Below are positions 40,791 to 52,033 of a stretch of 52,500 nt of DNA, piece after piece. The DNA is from Mortierella sp. BCC40632. Its lineage: Eukaryota > Mortierellomycota > Mortierellomycetes > Mortierellales > Mortierellaceae. Position numbers and translations under genes: made by a program. The DNA lies in assembly GCA_011634665.1 (NCBI GenBank), contig WAEK01000018.1:1-52500 (forward strand), read 5' to 3'. The notes under the pieces are model-generated. The model was not told the DNA's origin. It was given only the letters and a program-made list of their open reading frames with translations, and searched no databases. How positions within the stretch are numbered: position 1 is the first letter of the stretch; each line of letters opens with the position of its first letter.

Positions 40791-43700
40791 TTAGAAAAGA
40801 GCCTCTCCTTCCTGAGTGTCCCACATGTGTCGATAGATTCCATCCCGCTTGAGAAGGTCCTCGTGGCGGCCCTGCTCAGCAATCTGACCGTCCTTTAGAA
40901 CAATGATCTCGTCTAATAAGGGGAAGAAAATAAGATGAAGGATTAGTAGATGTTATGTCATAATCGGGATTCATTGATAACAGAACAGAACCAAAAAAAA
41001 AAAAAAAAAAAAAAGGAAGGAAGGAAGGAAGGAAGGAAGGAAGGAAGGAAGGAAGGAAGGAAGGAAGGAAGGGAGGGAGGGAAGGAAGGAGGGAAGGAAG
41101 GAGGGAAGGAAAGAAGAGGGGGGGATCTTACCGGCATCGGCAATCGTTCGCAGGCGATGAGCGACAAAGATGCTAGTGCCACCACGCTCATGCAAGACTG
41201 ATCGGATATTGGCCAAAAGTCCCTGTTCCGTATGTGTATCAAGAGCTGAGGTTGCCTCATCAAAGAACATAATAGGCGAGTTCTTCAAGATCGCTCTGGA
41301 CAGAGCCACACGCTGCTTCTCGCCTCCAGACAACATCAGACCACGCTCTCCGACCTTGGTCTCATATTGGTCCGGGAGCTTCATAATAGCGTCGTGGATC
41401 TGAGCCCTCTTGGCGGCCTGAATCACTTCTTCATCCGTGGCGCTCACACGTCCATACTGGATATTGCGTTTGATGGTCGTGTTGAACAGAGCTGTCTCCT
41501 GTGGGACAACTCCGATATGCGTCCGAAGACTATCCACCTTCACATCTCGAATATTTTGTTTGTCAATAAACACGTTTCCAGACTGTGGGTCGTAGAATCG
41601 GAACAAGAGTCTCAACAGAGTTGACTTGCCACATCCAGAGGGTCCTACAACGGCCACCTTCTTGCCCGCTGGAACCACAAAACTCACGCCTTTGAGAATA
41701 GGCCGATCTGGATGATATCCAAAGACGACATTCTCAAACCGAAGCTCAGCTCCGTTGGCGGCAAGCTGTAGCAGCTTAGCATCAGGCTTGTCCTTGATAT
41801 TGGCGTGGACTCCCTGGAGGTTGAACATAGTTTCCATGTCGACAAGAGCCTGGCGCAACTCACGATAAACCGATCCCAAAAAGTTCAAAGGTAGAGAGAG
41901 CTGGAAGACAAGTTGATTAATCATAACAACATCACCGACGGTCATAGTTCCGGCAAGGACTCCTTGAGCAGCCAAGTACATCATAGCAGTCAAACTGGTG
42001 GAGAAGATCACATTCTGGCCAGCATTCAGGAAAGCAAGACTTGAAGCAATCTTGAGCGATGACTTTTCGTACTTGGCCAACGCGTCGTCATACTGATTCA
42101 GCTCAAACTTTTCATTGTTGAAGTACTAACACAGGCAATACAAAATCGCAGACATAAATACTTTGTGATTAAACACCCATTACAGCAGCAACGAACCTGG
42201 CAGACTCCCTAGATGATGTACTTTTAAACACAGAACCAACTATTTTGTCCGCAAGAGGATATGCTTACCTTGACCGATTCAAAATTAATCAACGACTCGA
42301 CAGCAACCGTAGCAGCCTGATTGTCCGCAGCATTGGCTTGCTTCCTAAACTTTGTTCGCCAGGCAGTCGTTTGGACCGTGAACCATGTATAGGCGGCCAT
42401 AGTAGCAGCCGTGACTGCAGCGAACGAGGCTCCAAATTGGTACGTGAGAATACTGCAAACCATTGTGATTTCAAGCGCCGTGGGCAAAAGATGGAAAACC
42501 ATTGATGACAACAGGAAACTGATGCCTCTGTAGTCAACCGCAAATAATTGGATTTGAGAGATAAAGACGGGTGAGTATTCGAGCTGCAAAAGATCTCTTC
42601 CCTTTTCGACTGATCGTAGAATCTGAAGCGAACTGATTTCAGTGCCTACTTTGTTCCCCTGTCAATAGCACGACTGAGACCTCCTGTTTGCTTGGTCAAA
42701 TGAAAAGACATATCCAGACGATGAAGATGCTCAAAGACGTTGGCAGAGACGCGACGGATTGCCTTTTGAGCAACGGCAGCAAAGACGGCATTCCTGAGTT
42801 CACCAAAGATCGAAGATCCTGCACGAGCGAGACCATCTTTCGCAAAACACAAAGGAGGAGAAAAGAAAGAACGGGAAGGGAGAGGAGGGCAGGGAAGGGT
42901 TGATGCGATATTAGTTGTTACTCCAATTCGGATGTCTAAAAAAAAAAAAAAAAAAAACCTGTAGATTCGACTTACATCCAAGAATAGCAGCTCCAGCTAC
43001 AGCGAGGACAGTGGCCTCAGCTGGGAACTCGACATTGAGCTTGTCAATAATATCCTTGAAGAAAAATGGCACCTGAACGTTCAACAATTTACCCGTTATC
43101 AGCAGACCCAGTGCGACGACCACACGAATCTTTACGCCTCGATCATCCTTTGGCCAAATATATCCTGATAGTTCCTTGAAAATTTTCCAATCCATTTTGT
43201 TTTGCTCAGCATTGGCTGCCTTTTCAGCTGCCTTTTCAACTGCCTTGGCAGAGGCGGAACCCGCACCAGAGGCAGCAGCGGGTGTGCCAAAGGCACTGCC
43301 TGCATTCTTGACAGAAGCATTCGCAGCAGCGCCCGACCCAACAGCGGATCCAGATTCCGATGCCTGTCCTGGTCGTGGTCCAAGTCCTGATCCAGACGCG
43401 GGGATGCCCTTGCCCGAGTCCACGCTCTTGTAAAAAGGTGCAGAGGGACGAGTAAAGGCCCGACTCTGACCTCGCCTTGAGAGAATCGAGCTGAGCGAGA
43501 CAGGCTGACCAGCGGGCGCAGTCTATCAGTTACACGTACAAGGTCTCGAATCTCGTTAGGAAAAAAAAAAAAAAAAAGTCTGATCTCGTCCCTCTTGAGT
43601 GCAGATATTGATTCAGGAATGAATGCTCAGAGCCGGGTTTCGTACCTCACGGGCTGCAAGTCGAGCGGAAACGAGTCCGAGAGGCGAAGAGGTGTGCAGA

Positions 43701-43876
43701 CGCGTGGTTATGGCTGAGGCGGAGCCGGTGGAGGTAGTGAAGTATTGTTGAGGTGATACGCACAGGGAACGAGAGAGCAGAGCAGTGGTCGGGCTGGGAC
43801 CAGTCGCAGCGGAAGCCAATTTCCGCAAAGGCGCGCCTGCACGAGCAGGACTACACCAGAGGCCATGGGCCAGCAT
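40791..43876 (-). CDS. ATM1: Mitochondrial ABC half-transporter Atm1/ABCB7 type (779 aa, 6 exons)
   Basis: Exons (minus): 43876-43646, 43522-42976, 42836-42650, 42527-42269, 42125-41132, 40912-40791; phases close. Exports a glutathione-linked sulfur compound from the mitochondrial matrix for cytosolic Fe-S protein assembly; acts as a homodimer in the inner membrane. Exon 1 is a basic, Ser/Ala-rich targeting sequence. Exon 2 has a Gly/Ala/Ser-rich linker, then [14 protein letters not shown] and the first span ([20 protein letters not shown]). Family landmarks: [70 protein letters not shown], Walker [11 protein letters not shown]-loop VPQE, signature LSGGEKQR, Walker [14 protein letters not shown]-loop VAHR, and C-terminal [17 protein letters not shown]. 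Length is near the yeast protein's 690 plus a longer N-terminal linker. Divergent from the mitochondrial PPR gene. Confidence 0.95.
40993..41116. repeat. A22 plus (GGAA)n microsatellite in ATM1 intron 5
   Basis: A 22-base A run (40993-41014) followed by about 14 perfect GGAA units and then GGGA/GGAA variants to 41116. On the ATM1 sense strand it reads TTCC and T, again forming the pyrimidine part of an intron. Its translation (FLPSFLPS) extends an open frame but is intronic: the donor at 41131 and acceptor at 40913 restore the ABC domain. Confidence 0.93.
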
Positions 43877-44565
43877 GACCGGAGGAATGACGATGATGGA
43901 TGGATTAGAGAGACAAGCGCTGAGCGAAGGAAAGAAATGGGGAGAGAGAGAATAGATGGATCAGCGCGGATGAATGAGGCGATGACTGATCGGAACGAGC
44001 AATGCGCAGCGAGATAATAGATAGAGGAGGCGCCGCTCACGCTCACGCTCACGACGAGCTCTTTTTGACCCGAGAGTTCTGGAGCCACTCATCATCCCTG
44101 GACAGCGTATTTTGGCACGGACGGACTGTGCTACAGTTAATATGGTGCTATTTGGATTACATATGGCGCACAAACCCTGAGGAGCACACGCTCCTCTCGA
44201 GCGATCCTTGGACGGGTCCCAGACACCCCTCGAGTGTCCCTTTGCCTCCACCGCCTCATGAAGAAAGGGTCAAACATGGGTTCGATACGACTGTCTGTCA
44301 GGTACCAGTGAACCTCTCCTCCACACAGACGCATCTGGCTGCAACCGATGACAGTCACTCCTGAGCTCACAACAAAAACCATTCTCTTTTCAAAGAGATC
44401 TCATTCGACCAGCAACATCGAGGCTCGATTCACCCAACTGGACCTTTTGTCAGCTCGACCTTCCTTAGACACTCTTTGAGCCAACAGGTGCTCCCGCCGG
44501 CTACAACAACAGCAGTAGCATCTCCAAGGATTTTTTTTTTTTTTTTTTTTTTTTACATTACAGTC
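43877..44565. promoter_or_regulatory. Divergent promoter region, ATM1 and PPR gene
   Basis: 689 bp between two divergent nuclear genes for mitochondrial proteins. Includes an inverted CACGCTCACGCTCACGAC block near 44037-44054 and, on the PPR side, a 24-base T run followed by ACATTACAG two bases before the ATG, which looks like the end of a 5' UTR intron. No convincing gene inside; small frames here have no protein-like content. Confidence 0.5.
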
Positions 44566-46674
44566 ATGTCAGCTCTGCTTCGCTCTTCTCCGCTCCTTCG
44601 AGCATTCAGCTCGGCCAGGACTGCCTACCAACCTCACTATGTGCAGCGAATCGCCACACCTAGCCCTATCCTTGCTGCCAGAGCATCTGGAAGCCAAGGA
44701 CGATCTTTTTCAACCACATCACCTACCCTCTATGCTATTGCTAAGAAGAAGCTCAGCAAAAAGATCACCATCCCCAAGGATGCATATCTCTTGTCGGAAA
44801 AAGTGGTCAAGTTTTGTAAAAACGGAAAAATAGACGATGCTATTACCCTTGTCCTGGAGACACCAGCTAATCGGCAGAGCGAGGTTGTCTGGAACCATCT
44901 CATTCAGGAGTCATCCAAACTCGGCAAACCCCACTTGTCGTGGAAACTCTTGAGCGATGTAAGCTTGCAAACGGAACCGCTTTATCCAACTTTTTTGCCA
45001 TCAAAAAGGAAATTAAGCTGACTGCTTTTCTGGATATTTATTCCGTTGTTGCTCTAGATGAAAAAGCGAGGATTCGATCCAAGCGAAAGGACATACACCA
45101 TCCTTCTAAATGCTCTTGCGATCAACTCAGCGTCGCCTTATAGTGTTTCCAGAGCTCAAGGACTTATCCAAGCCATGGAGATGAGCGAGGACACCCCACC
45201 TACAGTTGTTCATACCAACGCACTACTCAAAGTATGCAGCCGGAAATCGGACTATGAGGCACTTTTGGAAACATACAGCTCGATGCCCAAATCAGGACCT
45301 AGAGCCCCAGACGTGATCACATACAATATTGTCATTAATGCTTTTGCCAGGATGGGGGGTGACACTGGATTTGAAAAGGCATGGGCGATCTGGGAAGATT
45401 GTATTGCAGCCAAGACTAGCAGGCCAGATGAGATTGATTTGGACTACAAAGTTGTCGACGCTGTCCTCTTGGCGTGTAGAGAAGCTCGCAAGCCGTCCTA
45501 CGTCAAGAGAGGATACCGCCTTGTTGAATCGCTCTATGGACTACCTATATCAGAATTTGGTACACCAGAATCAGACATTGCCCCAAAGAACATGTCCAAA
45601 AAGGACAGAGCGCTGGCGCCAAGCAAGAGCCTTGGACTGGGAGCTTTTCTTGGAAAGGAGACTATCCAACCACGAACTGTTGAACTTTTATTGTCGACTT
45701 GTGTCAAACTCAAAGAGTACAAGAGGGCGCAAAAGTACTTGGAATTGATCCGCACTAAATTCCCGGACTTTGCTCCCGACTCGCAACTGTTATCGTCAAC
45801 GATGCATCTCAATATTACTCAGAAGGATTATGCAAAAGCGATTCTTGCTTGGGATGAGATCAACGAAAGAAACCTGCAGCATACTCCTGCCACCTTTAAA
45901 CAGGGTCTCGATGCCGCCCTGAAGCTCAAGGATTGGGAAAAGACCTATGAGATCTACCAGGAATTGCGAAAATTGATTGAAGCCAACAACAAGGTGAACA
46001 CCTCAAAACACCGACCCATCAACCTCCTGGTGACTCACCAGGATGCTTGGACACTTGCCTCCACCCTTAGATGTGCACTCAAAACAAAGCATATCGATGA
46101 GGGTCTTGAGATCCTGAAAGAAGCTCAGTGGACCAAGGTGGTTCAGGATCCACAATACCCACGTGCCAATGCAGATGTGGCAGAATATGCTTCCAGGCTT
46201 TACACGGCAAAGCTCAAGGTCTCTAAAGCAACTCCTCCTCAAGGACATGACTCCTCGGAGACCGAGACAGTCGACCCAGAGCTTATCGAGGAACTAGAGC
46301 GGGAGCTTGTAAGGGCAGATGGAATCCAAAAGACACTTGTAACTCGTCTGGAAAGATATGATACCGATAAGGCAAAGAAGGAACAAGAGGAAGAAGAAAG
46401 CTATAGAAACAGGATAAAGTTCTCCGAGCCCAAAGAGAAAGAGGAACAGGAGATCCAGAAGCCAGACAAGAAGGAGGGTAACTCTGAATGGCGCAAGGTG
46501 TCATTACAGGAACCCAGGAAGACTAGTAACTATAGACCTAGACTTTCCAAGGAACACCCCTCACGGTCAGAGTCTCGGGCAGCAAGGCCACAAAGAGAAC
46601 AAAGATCCCAGCAGGACCGTGAAGTAGATGCATTCAAGACGACGCGTCGGTTCACACGCGAGTTTTCCGAATAG
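44566..46674 (+). CDS. Mitochondrial pentatricopeptide-repeat protein (669 aa, 2 exons)
   Basis: Exon 1 44566-44958, exon 2 45058-46674 (donor GTAAGC, acceptor GCTCTAG, phase 0). PPR proteins bind organellar RNA in sequence-specific fashion and act in processing, stability or translation. Residues 1-60 are basic, Ser/Arg/Ala-rich and lack acids (RAFSSARTAYQPHYVQRI), as in a matrix-targeting signal, with a likely cleavage site near GRSFSTTSP. PPR-type helical pairs include SEVVWNHLIQESSKLGK, MKKRGFDPSERTYTILLNAL, VVHTNALLKVCSRKSDYEAL, APDVITYNIVINAFARMGG, QPRTVELLLSTCVKLKEYK and ATFKQGLDAALKLKDWEKTY. The last ~130 residues are charged and probably disordered (AKKEQEEEESYRN, RPQREQRSQQDRE). Which mitochondrial transcript it serves cannot be told. 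Confidence 0.85.
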
Positions 46675-47093
46675 ATGGTGTGAGCCCCCGCTCTCAACGC
46701 AATATTTACCGATAAAAAAGGGTTACAAATAAGAGGAAAGGTGGCACAAAATGACCTGCCAGTGGCGCGATTCTATTGGCTCAGCTCCTTGAGCGGTTCT
46801 CTTTTTGCGTTTCGACATATTTTTGTAAGGTGAATGGGATCGAGCCCAAAAGGCATCATCTCTCTCTCGCTCACCTTTTTTCTCTCTTTCTCTCTCTCTC
46901 TCCTTCTCTCTTTTTCATCCAACAATTCCGGCCATCCCCGTCATCACCATTACCACTCCCCTCTCCTCCTCTTCCTCCTTCTCTCTCAGGACAGGCTCTT
47001 AGACTCTCCAATATTACAGCTTCTGGATCAAGACTCAACCTTTCCTCTTCAAGCTAACCAGCATCAGATTATAATACTTTTTTTTTTCTCGGG
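46675..47093 (+). promoter_or_regulatory. SEC62 promoter / PPR 3' region, CT-rich
   Basis: 419 bp. A CT tract (TCTCTCTCGCTC and CTTTCTCTCTCTCTCTCC, 46859-46905) precedes the SEC62 ATG by ~190 bp, and a T9 run lies 12 bases before it. The PPR terminator should be in the first 100 bp; GATAAAAAAG is the only A-rich block. Confidence 0.45.
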
Positions 47094-47273
47094 ATGGACA
47101 ACACTCCTCCAGCACGCCCCAAGAACCTGTGCCAGGTTGCCGACTACCTGCTGAGCCCTCAATCAGGCCTCAAGAAGAGAGATGGCGTCTTTAACGAGTC
47201 TCGTGTTCATTACTTCCGAGGTAATTCCCTCCTCCTCCTCCCTTTCTCAGCAAATGGAAGAATCGCCGCCATC

Positions 47274-47309
<36 letters not shown>

Positions 47310-48190
47310 CGGCAATATGTGGGAAACTTCAGGAGTAGAGGCTATGAGAATCATGACTTGGCTCGGTTCTTTTATCATTCGTTTTTCTTTCTTTCTCTCT
47401 CATTAAGACTGACTTGGCAAAAAACAGAAAAAGAAAAAAACGCTTCAGAGTTCTCTACTGACTCTTTGTCTACTATGGATCGGATCAACCATTTTCTCTT
47501 TTACTCTTTTTGATAGGCAAGGGAGCTGTGAACTCCTTGCTCAAACCAGAGTTCCAGCAGACAGCAATAGGAAAGGAGATCGGCGAGCTCACACGCGAGT
47601 CTGCAGGACAACTTTTGGGATCCATGATCCCCCATCAGTTCTTCCTCAAGGTCGAACGCCCCTCGGACCCCGACGTGCCCAAGAACATGCTACAGCTCGT
47701 TCAGTACCAGTCCTTTGGCGAGGACGGCGTCTTTGTCTGGCGGTATGAAGGTTCACAATTGAAGACACACCTGATGGCTGTCGGCTTGCTCCTGATCGTC
47801 TTGGCTGGTGTCATGTTCCCACTCTGGCCTGTGCCCTTGCGCCTGGGTGTTTGGTATCTCTCTGTCGGTATTTTGATCTTGTTGGGACTCTTCTTTGCAA
47901 TGGCTATTGTTCGGTTAATCCTATTCATGATTACCTGGGTGGTGCTCAAGCCCGGTATCTGGCTCTTCCCGAACTTGTTTGAGGATGTTGGATTTGTCGA
48001 CTCTTTTATTCCCCTGTGGGGCTGGCACGAACCTGAGGAGCCCAAGCCCAAGAGCTCCAAGAATATCGAGAAGGCACCAGCAGGAGAGGAAGTTGAGGAG
48101 GTGATCAAGACCGAGGTGATCACCGATGATGCTGCAGAGAAGGTGAAGAAGCGTCGGCCAATGGTTGAGGATGCTGTTGACGAGGAGTAA
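47094..48190 (+). CDS. SEC62: Sec62, post-translational ER translocon subunit (266 aa)
   Basis: Exon 1 47094-47220, exon 2 47517-48190; 296-bp intron (GTAATT...TGATAG), phase 1. Sec62 joins Sec63 and the Sec61 channel in the ER membrane and passes completed precursors into the lumen. The cytosolic N-terminus carries the family's conserved block (ALxxYLL-like VADYLLSPQSGLKKRDGVFN, VHYFRGKGAV) and FFLKVERP. Two membrane spans lie at about residues 125-145 (LMAVGLLLIVLAGVMFPLWP) and 152-185 (LGVWYLSVGILILLGLFFAM), separated by a very short lumenal turn, as in yeast Sec62. FPNLFEDVGFVDSFIPLW follows, then an acidic-basic C-terminal tail. The intron contains a 28-base T run at about 47277-47309. 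Confidence 0.93.
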
Positions 48191-48916
48191 GAGACGAAAA
48201 AAAAAAAAAAAAAAGAGGCACTGTGGGCCAACTTCACGGAGGAAAACATGTCTCCCACCTCGTTCTGTCCCCTCTCCCTATGCCTGGCATGTCCCTGTCC
48301 CTGGATGTCTCATGGCCCCTTTGCTTTTTTTAGTTCATTGATCAGCATAGTGAAGCAATCTTTATCCTTTCTTTTCTTTTTTTTTTTTTTTTTTTTTTTC
48401 TTTTTATAAACGAACATGCATATCCACACAGCCCTACTGCCCTTGTGTTCATGTCCCTTTAAACCCCTGGGAACCATTGGCCCGTTTGTTGTTCAGGGAG
48501 AACAAAGGAACCCAAGACAGGCCAGAGCGTGCGAAGGAGAGAAAGAGAGCACCGTGCTGCGAGTCCTCATGGGAAAGCCATTTCCAATTCCTCAACAAAA
48601 AAAAAAAAAAAAAAAAAGGCTGTGTTGACTTTTTGATGCATGCCTCAGGCAGGGTCCTCTCATTTTGAGGCTACATTTGGCGAACCACAAGGAAAGGATA
48701 CGCAAAAGGGGAGGAGCGTGGCTACCGTATTCCAGTGCATGCCGATGACAGACAAAGAGACCACCCGATTAGACTGGTAGTCTCTCAATCCGTCAGGCAG
48801 ACAGGCAAGCAAACAGCCTCTGACCTCGAAGAGGTCCCATCGACGAGTGTGGTTCGGGGCGAGGTTCTTTCCATCCTCCTTTCCTCTTCGCACGTTCTGT
48901 CCCCTGCCTAGTTGTC

Positions 48917-48918
<2 letters not shown>

Positions 48919-48974
<56 letters not shown>

Positions 48975-49020
48975 GTCTCTTTCTCTTTCTCTTTCTCTTT
49001 CTCTTTCTCTTTCTCTCTCT
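48919..49020. repeat. (CT)18 and (CTTTCT)/(CTCTGT) microsatellite
   Basis: Perfect CT repeat from 48919 to about 48954, then CTCTGT units, then CTTTCT units to 49020. Confidence 0.92.
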
Positions 49021-49089
49021 TCTGTCGCCTTATTCTTTTCACCCCCACCATCCCTTGTCTCCTTTCCCCTCCCCTTCTTGTCCTCCCCA

Positions 49090-49260
49090 ATGGCCCGCAC
49101 GAGGACAGTTTGCTTTAGACTGGACCACATCTTGGTTCACTCAACCCAATACCGCATCAGGGGCCCTTGCCCTCTCCTGGACTTTTTAAACCTCTCTGTC
49201 ATCGTCCTGCCTGTACTTGCTGTGATCTTTTTCTTGTGTACAGTCGGTTCCTTTCCATGA
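49090..49260 (+). CDS. Possible 56-aa membrane microprotein
   Basis: A short plus-strand frame beginning at an ATG after a CT-rich leader. It has a basic start (MARTRTVCFRLDHIL) and one strongly hydrophobic stretch (LSVIVLPVLAVIFFLCTVG) near its C-terminus, ending in TGA. I recognise no family. The hydrophobic stretch could arise by chance in CT-rich DNA, where Leu, Phe and Ser codons are common, so this is offered only as a possibility. Confidence 0.15.
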   Translation: MARTRTVCFRLDHILVHSTQYRIRGPCPLLDFLNLSVIVLPVLAVIFFLCTVGSFP

Positions 49261-51334
49261 CGCCTTGTCAAAGATGGTCTGGTCCAAGGCCGAAGCATTC
49301 CGGATACCAATACATCGACTCTGCCGAGTGCCGAGTTCTCTTGGACAGTCTCTTCTCCTTTATACCCACTTTTTCCATTGCTCCATGGACTCTGTACTGC
49401 CGTCATACGATATGAGACTCTCGCCTCCAGACCTGTATTATGATCCGCCTCCATGAATCGCACCCCAGGAAACTCCAGAAGATTCCTTCTTTGGCCTCGT
49501 GCGTATTGCTAGATTATCATATAACCCTACTCAGTCCAACATGGGCTTTGCTCGCCTATTGCGAAGGAGACGAAGGAGGAAGGATGAAAACAGGAGAAGT
49601 AAGGACGGGACAGACGTAACAAGAGGACAAACAGGTTGCACCCCATTGACTTTATCCTAACCAAAGGATTTCTGTTTCTTTCTTTCTTTTTTTGTTCTGC
49701 AGCTTTGCCTCTTTGGATGCACTGGGCTATCTTCTCGTCATCGTCTCCTTGCTCCCCCACTTTTGGTCCAGCCCTATCCTTTTTTTTTTTTTTTTCACCT
49801 TTCACCCCCCTTCCGAGAGGTTGAGAGGCCTCCCTGCTTCTCTTCCCTCTCTCTCTCTCTCTCTCTCTCTCTTGCCTTCTCCATCGATTGCGAGAACATC
49901 CCTTGGTTGCTCCATATTGGACCACACCATCCGTCACAATCACCATCAAGCCAGGGACCAACTTCTTGATGGACACTTGGCCAAAGAAAAGAAAAGAAAA
50001 AAGATACGGTCGCTCTTGACTTTGGTGGGCAGCCCTGTCTTCGAATGACCCTTTTTTTTTCTCTCTCTCTGCCCACCCTCGCCATCTAGTGCTTGCCATC
50101 GAAGAGCCCAGGAGCCACAGTGGAGTTGCTGCTCGTGCGCACTCGTGCAGCTGCGTCTCGCGAGAGGATTCCTCTTGGTCCACTACACCATGCTCGCTAG
50201 GAGGGTGAGAAGCTGTTGTTGACATTCCCCTCTCGAAACAACATACAAAGGGCGTACTGTCTACATTGCATATGTCTGGTCTTTGACTTTATGGATGCAT
50301 GTTATTCCGTGGTCATTTCGAAGTCTATCACAAGTGGCTATCGTCCCTATCCTCCAGACAACTACCTGGCGAATGGCGCGTCCTGAACTTTACCTCGTAG
50401 CACCCCGTCACTCGTCCGCGTGCGAGAACCGCGATCATTGACCTTCGGGCCACTGAAAGAGGTTCTACACTTCCTCTTTGTCTCTCCTTGACTCGCCATT
50501 TTCTACCTACCCGGCCTGTCCCCCCTTTTGCTCTTTCGGTCCAGTCCTTCTCCTGAAGATAGGATCTCTTACCTTATGAGAGTATTCTCCTAGGGCGTTG
50601 TCCATGAACCCGAGGAAGTATTGCTTGTCGCGAGAGAAGCATGGAAAGCGAAGAAATGAAAGTGAAAAAGTAGGACAATGAGAGGTCGTAAAGTTGACCC
50701 CCATTCTACTCTTGGGAAGAGGAGAGGAATCAACTTTGGAGACCCATGGTCAACAGCACTGCTGAAAGCCTATATAGAGTTTCCAGCAACTATCCTCCCC
50801 TATTGTTCTGCTCCTCCGTCTCTGCCCACACCTCCGTCTCCCCGACCTCCCCTATACACCAGCTATTGTTGGTCCAAATGTCACTTCCACACGACTTTGG
50901 TCAGGGCCCCTCTCTCTCAAAACCCAAGCGGCAAGTTGTGCCAGATCGTCCTCTTGGCCCACGGACGTCGTCTGGAGAAAACAGAGCTCAACCATTAGCG
51001 TCCAACATACGCGCCTTTAACGCGTTTCTCTCTTGCAGGAGCACACAAGTGGAGCGCAAGCAGACTGCAGCGAAACAAAAGAGTGGATTGATGCGCTCGT
51101 CAATGCTTTGAGCACAAATATACACCCCCAATTGCGTCTATTGCAATTGAGGCGAGGGAAGACAGGGCCAGGTTGCCAAACCCTCTCCCGTCCTTGTGCT
51201 GTCACTTGCGCCTCCCAACCCCTCTTCTCGCTTGCCGCCGCTTTCTATCCTCTATCTCTCTCGCTCCCTCTATCTTTTGCTAATATTCTTTTCTCTCTGT
51301 GCGTCTGTCTATCTGCCCTTTTATTGACTCCTTG

Positions 51335-51338
<4 letters not shown>

Positions 51339-51397
<59 letters not shown>
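51339..51397. repeat. (CT)29 microsatellite
   Basis: Uninterrupted CT dinucleotides; surrounding DNA to 51480 is CT-rich with TTTCTCTCGC units. Confidence 0.93.
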
Positions 51398-51400
<3 letters not shown>

Positions 51401-51957
51401 CTTTCTTCTCTCTTTCCCACTCTTTCTTTTTGTCTCTCGCTCTTTCTCTCGCTCTTTCTCTCCTCTTTCTTCCCCTCCCCTCTTTTTTTTTTTTACCTCA
51501 CCACACAAACAAGCACACACATGTACACGTTTGTTCACTCAATTGCTTTCTCTGTGTTGTTAGTGTTACTCATGATTCAGTAGACACGACGCACGCGCGT
51601 CCTCTCTCTCTCTCTTTCAGGCTCTGCGCGTTCGATTTCTATGCCTCAAGCTGACTTTTCCGATCCTTCGCACACACACTCGTCCGCTCGCTCTTTCTCT
51701 CTCTCTCTCTCTCCTCTCCCCCCTCACCCCCCACCCCACTGAGTAATCCCTTCTCCTTTTGGATCATGTCCTTTCTCCAAATGCGGCTGGGGATCCTCTG
51801 CACACCTCTTTTCATTAACGCTGTCGTTGTTCATTTCATTCCATTGCATTGAGGCCATCCTTCTATCTATCTATCTATCTATCCGTCTCTCTCTCTCCTT
51901 TCGTCTGTCATCTTCTCTTTCCTCTCTTACTCTCACTCACCCATACACACACACATA

Positions 51958-51960
<3 letters not shown>

Positions 51961-52030
<70 letters not shown>
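51961..52030. repeat. (CT)~33 microsatellite
   Basis: CT dinucleotides with one TTT interruption near 51970. Preceded by (CTAT)4 at 51866-51882 and (CA)5 at 51945-51954. Confidence 0.93.

Positions 52031-52033
<3 letters not shown>

Noticed and set aside
40971..41131. FLPSFLPS C-terminal tail on the ABC transporter
   Set aside because: Intronic GGAA repeat; the donor at 41131 joins in phase to the true C-terminus at 40912.
50573..50704. Possible minus-strand exon ending GEYSHK at a GTAAGAG donor
   Set aside because: Looks exon-like, but I could not find a partner exon with matching phase on either side.
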